From: Caldilineaceae bacterium bin5
Lineage (GTDB): Bacteria > Chloroflexota > Anaerolineae > Caldilineales > Caldilineaceae
Direction: 5' to 3'
DNA length: 62,673 nucleotides
Assembly: GCA_002238445.1 (NCBI GenBank)
Contig: MPML01000024.1
Location: forward strand, 1 to 62,673
Part shown: one piece after another, positions 35,002-42,960 of the stretch
Numbering within the stretch: position 1 is the stretch's first letter
Layout of the letters: every line of letters starts with the position of its first letter
Position numbers and translations under genes: made by a program
The notes under the pieces: model-generated
Database searches by the model: none
What the model was told of the DNA's origin: nothing
What the model saw: only the letters and a program-made list of their open reading frames with translations

Positions 35002-35010
35002 CAAAAGTAA

Positions 35011-35114
35011 GGAGTGAGAAACTACGAGGAGTGAGTTTGGCCGCCGCTGAATCCAGGTTTTTGGACATTCGGCGGCGGCCAAATGGAGAGGCGTTTTCTC
35101 TCCTTTCTCACTCC
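35011..35114 (+). promoter_or_regulatory. Large nested intercistronic stem-loop between binding-protein and permease genes
   Basis: The outer arms GGAGTGAGAAA (35011-35021) and TTTCTCACTCC (35104-35114) pair perfectly. The inner arms TTTGGCCGCCGCTGAAT (35036-35052) and ATTCGGCGGCGGCCAAA (35067-35083) form 17 bp with one mismatch. No T-run follows. Such structures usually protect upstream mRNA and lower downstream expression, matching the need for excess binding protein. Confidence 0.8.
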
Positions 35115-35172
35115 TCTTCACTCTCTCCTCTCACGGCCACAGGCCGCGAACCACCGCAGTCCCGGGGTCCAG

Positions 35173-36171
35173 ATGCTGGATTACGTCATACGCAGAGTGT
35201 TGATAGCAATTCCCACACTCCTGCTTATCTCTTTCATCTGCTTTATCGTCATCAATCTCCCCGCCGGGGATGTGATCACCACCTATGAGCAAAACCTCAT
35301 AGGCAACCTCGGCTGGGGTGAAGAGGAAGCCAGAATAGAGGGCGACAATATCCGCCGCGAGTACGGGTTGGATCGCCCGATACCGATTCAGTATTTCTAT
35401 TGGCTTTTTGCCTTTCTGCAGGGCGACTTCGGCGTCTCCCTCGTCACCTACGACCGCGTCGCCTCCGAAGTCATCTGGACCAACCTGGGCTATACGATGC
35501 TGATCGCTTCGCTCTCTCTCGGCCTTTCGTGGGCCGTGGGCCTGCCGATCGGCATCTATTCCGCCACCCGTCAATACTCCGTGTCGGACGGCGTTTTTAC
35601 CGTCATGAGTTTCATCGGCCTTTCCATGCCCGGCTTCCTGCTGGCGCTGGCCATCCTGGTCTTCATGACCTTCGTCCTCGACGCGCCTCTGCTCACCGGC
35701 CTCTATTCCCCCGAGTATGTCGACGCGCCCTGGAGTCCGGGCAAAGTCAGGGATCTCGCAGCCCATATCTGGCTGCCGGTTCTCGTAGGCGGCATTCCCG
35801 GCATCGCCTCCCTCATGCGCATCATGCGCGGCAATCTGCTCGACGAATTGGGCCGCCAATACGTCGAAACCGCCCGCGCCAAGGGGATGGCCGAAAAGGT
35901 CGTCATCATCAAACACGCTGTGCGCGTCGCCATCAACCCGCTGATCAGCCTGCTCGGCATGCAGTTTCCGGAAATCATCTCCGGCAACGTTATCACCGCA
36001 ATCGTCCTGGGCCTGCGCACCATCGGCCCTACGCTCAACTCCGCCCTCCAGGCCCAGGACGTCTATGTGTCGTCCGCCATCCTGATGATCCTGAGCGTCA
36101 TGCTCGTCCTGGGTAACCTGGTCGCCGACCTGCTGCTGGCCTGGATCGATCCGCGCGTCCGCTTCGACTAG
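35173..36171 (+). CDS. ABC transporter permease, DppB/OppB type
   Basis: 332 residues from the ATG at 35173; an upstream in-frame ATG at 35083 would read out of the stem-loop and is less likely. First helix VLIAIPTLLLISFICFIVIN with the NLPAGD motif; EAA loop RIMRGNLLDELGRQYVETAR. It is the first half of the channel of the second importer and resembles the protein at 26937. Confidence 0.92.
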   Translation: MLDYVIRRVLIAIPTLLLISFICFIVINLPAGDVITTYEQNLIGNLGWGEEEARIEGDNIRREYGLDRPIPIQYFYWLFAFLQGDFGVSLVTYDRVASEVIWTNLGYTMLIASLSLGLSWAVGLPIGIYSATRQYSVSDGVFTVMSFIGLSMPGFLLALAILVFMTFVLDAPLLTGLYSPEYVDAPWSPGKVRDLAAHIWLPVLVGGIPGIASLMRIMRGNLLDELGRQYVETARAKGMAEKVVIIKHAVRVAINPLISLLGMQFPEIISGNVITAIVLGLRTIGPTLNSALQAQDVYVSSAILMILSVMLVLGNLVADLLLAWIDPRVRFD

Positions 36172-36230
36172 CGCAACTCGCAACCGCTGCTACTGGCCGC
36201 GAGCCAGTAGCCACGAACCACTGGTGTCCT

Positions 36231-37382
36231 ATGAGCGCCTCCACCGATCAGATACATGGCGCGCCGCGTCCGCCCGCCGCTGATATAGATGTGGCCTCCA
36301 CCGAAGATGTGGCCTCGCGCGGTCGCATCCTCAGGGCGCGCATCATGGCCAACCGCCTCGGCATCATCGGCATCGTCTGGCTGGTGTTGATGGTCACTGT
36401 AGCGCTCTTCGCCGACTTCATTGCGCCCTACAGCGTCGACCACGTACACAACGAAGCGCTGCGCGCGCCTCCCCAGCTCGTGCATATCTTCCGCGACGGC
36501 AGGCTCACCAGGCCCTTCGTCTACGGCTTCAAGAGCGAAAGAGACGCCCGCACCTTTCTCACCACCTATACCGAAGACCCGGAACTGGTCTACCCAATCC
36601 ACTTTTTCGTCAACGCGGAGCCTTACAAGCTTTGGGGCCTGGTTTCGAGCAACCGGCGCCTCTTCGGCGTTGAGGAAGGCGGCATGGTCGCTCTCTTCGG
36701 TACCGGCAGGCTGGGTCGCGACGTCTTCTCGCGCGTCCTCACCGCCACCCGTATCTCTCTCTCCGTGCCTATCATCGGTATGCTCATCAGCGTCATCCTC
36801 GGTTCCGCTATCGGCGTGGCATCCGGCTACTGGGGCGGCGTGGCCGATATTCTCATCCAACGCCTCACCGAGGTGCTGATGTCCTTCCCGCGCATCCCCC
36901 TGTGGATGGCCCTCGCCGCTACCTTGCCGCCCGAGCTCTCCTCTCTCCATCGCTACCTGGGCGTCACTATCGTACTCGCACTCATCGGCTGGGCCGGGCT
37001 CTGCCGCCAGATCCGCGGCAAAACACTGGCGCTCAAAGAGTCGGACTTTATCATGGCCGGGCGCGCCGCCGGCTCCAGCACGCCAACCATCCTTTTCCGC
37101 CACCTTATCCCGAACTGCTTCAGCCATATCGTCGTCGTCGCCACCCTCTCCGTGCCCGGTCTGATCCTGGCCGAAAGCTCGCTCAGCTTCCTCGGCATCG
37201 GCATCACCCCCCCGCTCGTCAGCTGGGGCACACTGCTTAAAGACGCCCAGTCCGTGCAGGTCCTCACCAAGCACCCGTGGCTGCTGGCCCCAGGCGTCTT
37301 CATGGTCCTGACCGTCCTGGCCGTCAACTTCCTGGGCGACGCACTGCGCGATGCACTCGACCCGTACTCCGAGATCAGATAA
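36231..37382 (+). CDS. ABC transporter permease, DppC/OppC type with a long extracytoplasmic insert
   Basis: 383 residues. The first helix (GIIGIVWLVLMVTVALFADF) is followed by an insert of about 90 residues (HIFRDGRLTRPFVYGF, EPYKLWGLVSSNRRLFG) before LGRDVFSRVL at 161-170. The EAA loop is GRAAGSSTPTILFRHLIP. The start follows AACCACTGGTGTCCT, a variant of the heptamer leader. The insert is homologous to that of 27925, so it is a subfamily feature, not a local accident. Confidence 0.9.
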   Translation: MSASTDQIHGAPRPPAADIDVASTEDVASRGRILRARIMANRLGIIGIVWLVLMVTVALFADFIAPYSVDHVHNEALRAPPQLVHIFRDGRLTRPFVYGFKSERDARTFLTTYTEDPELVYPIHFFVNAEPYKLWGLVSSNRRLFGVEEGGMVALFGTGRLGRDVFSRVLTATRISLSVPIIGMLISVILGSAIGVASGYWGGVADILIQRLTEVLMSFPRIPLWMALAATLPPELSSLHRYLGVTIVLALIGWAGLCRQIRGKTLALKESDFIMAGRAAGSSTPTILFRHLIPNCFSHIVVVATLSVPGLILAESSLSFLGIGITPPLVSWGTLLKDAQSVQVLTKHPWLLAPGVFMVLTVLAVNFLGDALRDALDPYSEIR

Positions 37383-37440
37383 TGGCAACGTTCCGCTTCT
37401 TCTCCCGTCGACTCTGGCCGCTGGCAACCGGTAACTGACA

Positions 37441-38436
37441 ATGCCCGATTCGCAACCAATTCTCGAAGTCCTCGATCTGCACGTACATTTCAAAATGTTG
37501 GCCGGCGTCGTGCGCGCAGTGGACGGCGTCAACTTTACCGTCGAACGCGGCCGCTGTCTGGGTATAGTCGGCGAGAGCGGCTGCGGCAAAAGCGTCACCG
37601 CACGCTCGATTTTGCGCCTGCTCCATTCCAGCCAGACAAGCGGCCAGATCCTCTATCACCCCGATGGCGACGACGAGCCCATCGATCTGGTAAACCTGGA
37701 TCCCAGAGGGGATGCCATCCGCGCCATTCGCGGCAAAGATATCGCCATGATCTTCCAGGAGCCGATGACATCCTTGACGCCGGTCTACACCATCGGCGAA
37801 CAGATCATGGAAAGCATCCGCCAACACCAGGATCTGTCTGAAGAGGAATCCCAGGAACTGGCCATTTCCATGCTCAACAAGGTGGGCATTCCCGATGCCG
37901 AACGCCGCTTTGCCGACTATCCCCACCAGATGAGCGGCGGCATGCGCCAGCGCGTCATGATCGCCATCGCCCTCTGCTGTGAGCCGCGCGTGCTGATCGC
38001 CGACGAACCGACCACCGCCCTCGACGTGACCATCCAGGCCCAGATCCTGCGCCTGATCCGCAGCCTGCAGCAGGACCTGGACATGAGCGTGATCATGATC
38101 ACCCATGACCTGTCCGTCATCGCCCAACTGGCCGACTTCGTCGTTGTCATGTATCTGGGCCAGATGGCGGAAAAGGCACCCGTCGTCGAGCTGTTTCAGA
38201 ATCCCAAACATCCCTACACCCAGGCGTTGCTCCGCTCCATCGTGCGCCCGGATACCCCGCCGCGCGAGCAACTCCACTCGATCAGCGGCTCCGTGCCCGA
38301 TCCGCGCAACGCGCCCAGCGGCTGCCGCTTCCGCAATCGCTGCCCGTCCGTCCATGATCGCTGCCTCGAGGACCCGCCCGTCGTTGAATTCGGGCCGCAA
38401 CATACCGCAACCTGCTGGCTCTATGTCGACGAATAG
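37441..38436 (+). CDS. ABC transporter ATP-binding protein, DppD/OppD type
   Basis: 331 residues. Walker [10 protein letters not shown]-loop in [10 protein letters not shown], signature MSGGMRQR, Walker [12 protein letters not shown] and switch His in ITHDLS are all present. The C-terminal extension with [16 protein letters not shown] is the Cys-rich oligopeptide-transporter region that can hold an iron-sulfur cluster in some members. It energises the second importer together with the DppF-type protein and could also serve the ATPase-less first importer. Confidence 0.94.
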   Translation: MPDSQPILEVLDLHVHFKMLAGVVRAVDGVNFTVERGRCLGIVGESGCGKSVTARSILRLLHSSQTSGQILYHPDGDDEPIDLVNLDPRGDAIRAIRGKDIAMIFQEPMTSLTPVYTIGEQIMESIRQHQDLSEEESQELAISMLNKVGIPDAERRFADYPHQMSGGMRQRVMIAIALCCEPRVLIADEPTTALDVTIQAQILRLIRSLQQDLDMSVIMITHDLSVIAQLADFVVVMYLGQMAEKAPVVELFQNPKHPYTQALLRSIVRPDTPPREQLHSISGSVPDPRNAPSGCRFRNRCPSVHDRCLEDPPVVEFGPQHTATCWLYVDE

Positions 38437-38450
38437 AGCCCAAGACAGTT

Positions 38451-38489
38451 CCTGACCACTGACCACTAACCACTAACCACTGGTGTTCA
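38451..38489 (+). repeat. Heptamer repeat at a start codon
   Basis: CCTGACCACTGACCACTAAC continues as ACCACTAACCACTGGTGTTCA directly before the ATG of the DppF-type gene. It is the clearest example of a degenerate 7-bp unit (ACCACTA/ACCACTG) seen in many gene junctions of this window. Confidence 0.75.
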
Positions 38490-39530
38490 ATGCCTGACAC
38501 ACCTATCCTGCAGGTCGAAAATCTGAGTAAATTCTTCCCCGTCCAGCGCGGCCTCTTCCGCCGCACTGTGGGCCACGTCAAGGCCGTCAACGATGTAACC
38601 TTCACCGTCAACAAAGGTGAATGCGTGGGCCTTGTCGGCGAGAGCGGCTGCGGCAAAACAACCGTCGCCCGCTGCCTCCTCCGTCTGGTCGAGCCGGACC
38701 AGGGCCGCATCCTGCTGCACGGCGAACAACAGACCTTCGATATCGCCTCCGCCTCGCGCAAAGAGATGTTGGATGTGCGGCGTCAGATGCAGATTATCTT
38801 TCAGGACCCCTTCTCCTCCCTCGACCCGCGCTGGCGCGTCACAGATGTGATCGCCGAACCGCTGATCGCCCAGAAAATCGGCCGCGCCGAAGCCTCCAGA
38901 CGGGTGCTCGACATCCTGCCGACCGTGGGGCTCGGCGCGCATTTTGCCGACCGCTTTCCCCATGAACTGAGCGGCGGTGAACGCCAGCGCGTAAGCATTG
39001 CCCGCGCCCTGGTCGTCTCCCCCCCGCTCGTCGTCGCCGACGAACCCGTCTCGGCCCTGGACGTGTCCGTTCGCTCCCAGATCATCAACCTCCTGCTCGA
39101 CCTGCAAAGTCAGATGAATCTGACCTACGTCTTCATCGCCCACGACCTCAGCATCGTCAAGCATATCAGCCATCGTATTGCCGTCATGTACCTGGGGCGG
39201 CTGGTCGAGTTCGGCACAACGCAGCAGGTCTTCGAGGAGTGCAAGCACCCCTATACCAAGGCCCTGCTCGCCTCCGTCCTCATCCCCGACCCGACCCACC
39301 GCGAGCAGAGCTACGTCCTCGAAGGCGAGGTGCCCAGCCCGCTCAACCCGCCCAGCGGCTGCCACTTCTCCACCCGCTGCCCCTTCGCGCAGGAACAATG
39401 CTCAGCCGAAGAACCGGACTTGCGTGACATGGGAAACGGGCACTTGGTTCGCTGCCACTTCGCCGAAGATCTGGACCTCAGCGAAGGTGTCTTTGCCCTA
39501 CCGCTTGCGACACCGTCTGCCAGTGCCTGA
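38490..39530 (+). CDS. ABC transporter ATP-binding protein, DppF/OppF type
   Basis: 346 residues with Walker A GESGCGKT, signature LSGGERQR, Walker B VVADEPVSALD, switch His in IAHDLS, and the C-terminal SGCHFSTRCPFAQEQC Cys motif. The N-terminal KFFPVQRGLFRRTVGHVKAV is typical of DppF. It pairs with DppD to form the heterodimeric motor. The next gene, a propeller protein, starts 63 bp later and is probably on the same transcript. Confidence 0.94.
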   Translation: MPDTPILQVENLSKFFPVQRGLFRRTVGHVKAVNDVTFTVNKGECVGLVGESGCGKTTVARCLLRLVEPDQGRILLHGEQQTFDIASASRKEMLDVRRQMQIIFQDPFSSLDPRWRVTDVIAEPLIAQKIGRAEASRRVLDILPTVGLGAHFADRFPHELSGGERQRVSIARALVVSPPLVVADEPVSALDVSVRSQIINLLLDLQSQMNLTYVFIAHDLSIVKHISHRIAVMYLGRLVEFGTTQQVFEECKHPYTKALLASVLIPDPTHREQSYVLEGEVPSPLNPPSGCHFSTRCPFAQEQCSAEEPDLRDMGNGHLVRCHFAEDLDLSEGVFALPLATPSASA

Positions 39531-39593
39531 TCGCCCACAACTGTACCGGCCCCTGGCAACCGGTCAGCGCTTCCACTCTTAAGGATCGTTCTC

Positions 39594-40973
39594 GTGACCT
39601 TGCGCTCCCTCTTCTTCTTTGACGACTGGTGTCTGGCCCGCCGCGACAACATCGCCCGCCGTCTGGGGCAGCCCGAATGGGTGCGGGATGCCACCTACGC
39701 CGACCCAACCGAAAACCCGTTCAGCTACCCAACCGTGCTCTACGACGACCAGCGCAAGCTGTGGCGTATGTTCTACCTCGGCCGCGAGACGATGCCGGGG
39801 ACGGTCTATCGCAAGGACGAGTGGTTTCTGACCGCCGAAAGCGAGGACGGTATCCACTGGGAACGGCCGGACCTGACCGCAACCGTTCCGCTGCCGTCGC
39901 GTATGCGTCCCCACGAGATCTTCGACCGGCAGCAGATGTCCACCGGCGGCTCGATCTTCCTCGATGAAAGCGCGTCCGAACGCCGCTTTAAGTGGCCCAT
40001 TCTCGCCATCGAAGAGGACGGCCAACGCGCCTCGCGCCTGGCCTGGTCCGCCGACGGCTACAACTGGCAGATCGATCACGACTCGCGCTGGCATCCCGGC
40101 ACGCCCGACCCCGGCTTCTTCACCTATCGCCACGCCGAACGCAACAGCCACATCACCCTGGCCCGCCCCAGCCACGGCGACCGCCGCATCGCCCTCATGG
40201 AGACGCACGACTGGCGCACCTGGAGCGAACCGGAGGTCATCTTCCATCCCGACCCTCTCGATCCCCCCATGAGTGAGTTTTACGGGATCGTCGTCCTCCC
40301 CTATAAGGGAGTCTACGTGGGCATCCTCTGGATGTTCGAGACCGACCCGCATGACCTGCGGTGGCAAAAGCTGGAGGGGAAGATCTACGGCGAGCTCGTC
40401 TACAGCTACGACGGACTGCGCTTCCAGCGCTCCCTGCGCCAACCATTTATCGGCCTCAACGAGCCGGGCGAATATGGCGGCGGCGGCATCTATCCCTGTT
40501 CGATGGTGGTCGACCACGAAGGGCAGATCCGCATCTATTCCGGCGGCACCAAAGGGGAACATTTCCAGGCGCGCACGCTCAGCCGCGACGAGCCCGACTA
40601 CGCCGCCATCCTCATGCACCGGCTGCGGCAGGACGGCTTCGTCTATCTTGAATCAATGGCCGGCGCCGGCTATCTGACGACGCGCTGGGTGCGAATCCAC
40701 GACGAGCGCCTGCTGCTCAACGTGCAGGCTCCTTACGGCGAGGTGCGCGTCCAGCTATCGGACCTCGAGGGTAAACCGTTGCCCGGCTACACCTTCGATG
40801 AGTGCGAGCCGTTCCGTGGCGACTCGACCGCCTGGCAGCCCCAATGGCAAGATCAGGCCGGCCTGGCCGAACACGTCGGCACACCGCTCCGCATCGACGT
40901 GCGCCTTTACCATGCCCGCCTCTACGCCATCCACGGCGACATCGAACTCGTCTACGCCAGCAGCCTCAGATGA
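39594..40973 (+). CDS. Beta-propeller glycoside-hydrolase-like protein
   Basis: 459 residues, no signal peptide. Blade motifs ESEDGIHWERP, SADGYNWQ and SYDGLRFQ indicate a five-bladed propeller. The C-terminal module (LRQDGFVYLESMAGAGYLTT, then LLNVQAPYGEVRVQL) also occurs in the paralogue at 41181. It sits directly after the importer ATPases, so it probably acts on the imported substrate. Catalytic acids could not be picked out, and assignment to a numbered GH family is uncertain. Confidence 0.68.
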   Translation: MTLRSLFFFDDWCLARRDNIARRLGQPEWVRDATYADPTENPFSYPTVLYDDQRKLWRMFYLGRETMPGTVYRKDEWFLTAESEDGIHWERPDLTATVPLPSRMRPHEIFDRQQMSTGGSIFLDESASERRFKWPILAIEEDGQRASRLAWSADGYNWQIDHDSRWHPGTPDPGFFTYRHAERNSHITLARPSHGDRRIALMETHDWRTWSEPEVIFHPDPLDPPMSEFYGIVVLPYKGVYVGILWMFETDPHDLRWQKLEGKIYGELVYSYDGLRFQRSLRQPFIGLNEPGEYGGGGIYPCSMVVDHEGQIRIYSGGTKGEHFQARTLSRDEPDYAAILMHRLRQDGFVYLESMAGAGYLTTRWVRIHDERLLLNVQAPYGEVRVQLSDLEGKPLPGYTFDECEPFRGDSTAWQPQWQDQAGLAEHVGTPLRIDVRLYHARLYAIHGDIELVYASSLR

Positions 40974-41079
40974 CTTGGTTTTTGGGAGGAGTCCCCCGAA
41001 CTCTCGACTTGGTCGTGCCCAAAGGCCTAGGGCGAGGGGCACGCTGGCACCTCTTGTAGATGCTGGTCTTGTATTGGCC

Positions 41080-41130
41080 AATTCATGGCTAATTCATGGC
41101 TAATTCTGGCCAATTCATGGCCAATTCTGA
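41080..41130 (+). repeat. Short imperfect tandem repeat of an ATTCATGGC-containing unit
   Basis: GGCCAATTCAT, GGCTAATTCAT, GGCTAATTC and further variants occur in tandem just upstream of the next gene. In-frame ATGs within it would add 32 residues to that protein, but they lack a ribosome-binding site. Confidence 0.7.
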
Positions 41131-41180
41131 AACCCGCGGCGCCAACCCAATCGCAGTCCACCCTTCTCGGAGATCAGGCA

Positions 41181-42878
41181 ATGGCAAACGAAACACTCTA
41201 CAACGGCATCACCCTCCCGCAGACCTGGCCGCCGCGCAACGTGATCGAAAGCTCCCGCGAGCCGATACCCGTGCCCTATCTCTCCCATCCCCCACAGGTC
41301 ATCCCTATCGACCTGGGCCGCCAGCTCTTCGTGGACGACTTCCTGATCGCAGAGACCTCCCTGACACGGGCTTACGGCAAACCGGAAATCCACCCGCAAA
41401 GCCCGGTGCTCAGCCCCGAAACCGACGAGGAGATGGATTTCGGCTTCTGTCCGATGGCCGCGCCATTTAACGACGGCGCCTGGTACGACCCGCAGGACAA
41501 CCTGTTCAAACTCTGGTATATGCCCGGCTGGTTCCACAGCACCGCCCTCGCCACCAGCACCGACGGCATACACTGGGACCGTCCGCAACTCGACGTCACG
41601 CCCGGGACCAACCTGGTGTGGCCGAACAACGATGGCTCTGACCGCGACGGCTGTCTCGTCTGGCTCGATGGCGACACACCCGACCCCGCGCAGCGCTACA
41701 AGATGTTCCAGTTCTACCGCCACTACAAGCCCAATCCAGGGCAACCCCCCATCCCAGCCGGCAGCTGGCCCTCTCAAAGGGCCAGGGGGGAGATGGTCTC
41801 CGAAGGCTGGGCCCAGGTCTCGCCCGACGGCATCCACTGGAGCGATCCGGTCATCACCACACAGGTCGGCGACAACACATCCTTTTTCTACAACCCCTTC
41901 CGCCGCAAATGGTGCATTAGCATCCGCCGCGCCGCCCACATCGACGAGACCACCAGGCTGCGCGCCCGCTTCTACCGCGAATCGGACGATTTTCTGCAAG
42001 GCGCGCAGTGGGACATGGATACCGACGAGGCCTTCTGGCAACGCATCGACCATCACGACCAGCCCGACCCCGCCCGCCCCAACCATCGCGTCGCCCTCTA
42101 CGATGTGAACGTGACCCCCTACGAGAGCCTCATGCTGGGCATGTTCGCCATCTTCCGCGGCCCCGAAAACGACATCTGCGCCGAGGAAGGCGTCCCCAAA
42201 ACCATGGATCTGGAGCTGGCCTACAGCCGCGACGGCTTCCACTTCAGCCGCCCGGACCGCACCCCCTTCCTCGCCTCCAGCCGCAAAATTGGCGACTGGA
42301 ATCGGGCGTACTTGCACGCCTGCGGCGGCCTCTGCATGGTCGTCCACGACCGCATCTTCATCTATTTCACCGGGTTTTCCGGCCTGTCACCAAAACTGGG
42401 TTCCAACGACATCGGGGATTCCGGCCTGTCGCGGCGTGTCATGTACGCCGGCGCCAGCACCGGGCTGGCCACCCTCCGCCGTGACGGCTTCGCAAGCATG
42501 GAGGCCGGCGCCGGGGGCGGCACACTGACCACGCGCCCCGTTACCTTCAACGGCGGCCGTCTTTTCGTCAACGTCAATGCGCCGCAGGGCGAACTGAGGG
42601 TATCCGTGTTGGACAGTAACGGGGAAACTGTGGAGGGGTTGGGCGCCGATGCCTGCGCTGCGCTCAGCCTGGACAGCACCTGCGCCGAAGTGACATGGTC
42701 GTCCGGCGCCGCTCTCTCCGCGCTCGCCGGTCAACCCTGCAGACTGCAATTCCATCTGCAATCGGGGCAACTCTTCTCCTTCTGGGTGACCGATGACCCC
42801 AACGGCGCCAGCTACGGCCACATGGCCGCCGGCGGCCCCGGCTTCACCAACGGCCGCGACCTGCCTCAATCCCAATAG
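41181..42878 (+). CDS. Beta-propeller glycoside-hydrolase-like protein
   Basis: 565 residues from the ATG preceded by GGAGATCAGGCA. The N-terminal part holds IDLGRQLFVDDFLIAET, a frequent opening of this group. Blade motifs STDGIHWDRP, SPDGIHWSDP and SRDGFHFSRP follow. The C-terminal module reads LRRDGFASMEAGAGGGTLTT and ends PCRLQFHLQSGQLFSFWV, like the other two paralogues. It is the last gene of the second importer operon and is convergent with a sulfatase. Cytoplasmic processing of a sulfated glycan is a reasonable but unproven role. Confidence 0.7.
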   Translation: MANETLYNGITLPQTWPPRNVIESSREPIPVPYLSHPPQVIPIDLGRQLFVDDFLIAETSLTRAYGKPEIHPQSPVLSPETDEEMDFGFCPMAAPFNDGAWYDPQDNLFKLWYMPGWFHSTALATSTDGIHWDRPQLDVTPGTNLVWPNNDGSDRDGCLVWLDGDTPDPAQRYKMFQFYRHYKPNPGQPPIPAGSWPSQRARGEMVSEGWAQVSPDGIHWSDPVITTQVGDNTSFFYNPFRRKWCISIRRAAHIDETTRLRARFYRESDDFLQGAQWDMDTDEAFWQRIDHHDQPDPARPNHRVALYDVNVTPYESLMLGMFAIFRGPENDICAEEGVPKTMDLELAYSRDGFHFSRPDRTPFLASSRKIGDWNRAYLHACGGLCMVVHDRIFIYFTGFSGLSPKLGSNDIGDSGLSRRVMYAGASTGLATLRRDGFASMEAGAGGGTLTTRPVTFNGGRLFVNVNAPQGELRVSVLDSNGETVEGLGADACAALSLDSTCAEVTWSSGAALSALAGQPCRLQFHLQSGQLFSFWVTDDPNGASYGHMAAGGPGFTNGRDLPQSQ

Positions 42879-42960
42879 CCTGCAAGCCCGGCACACAGCA
42901 GAGATTCACTGCCGTTACCGACCACTAACCACTAACCACCGACCACCGACCACTGAAGTT

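Noticed and set aside
36168..37598. 476-codon minus-strand frame over the second DppC-type gene
   Set aside because: Same codon-bias shadow; it crosses two real genes and an intergenic repeat.
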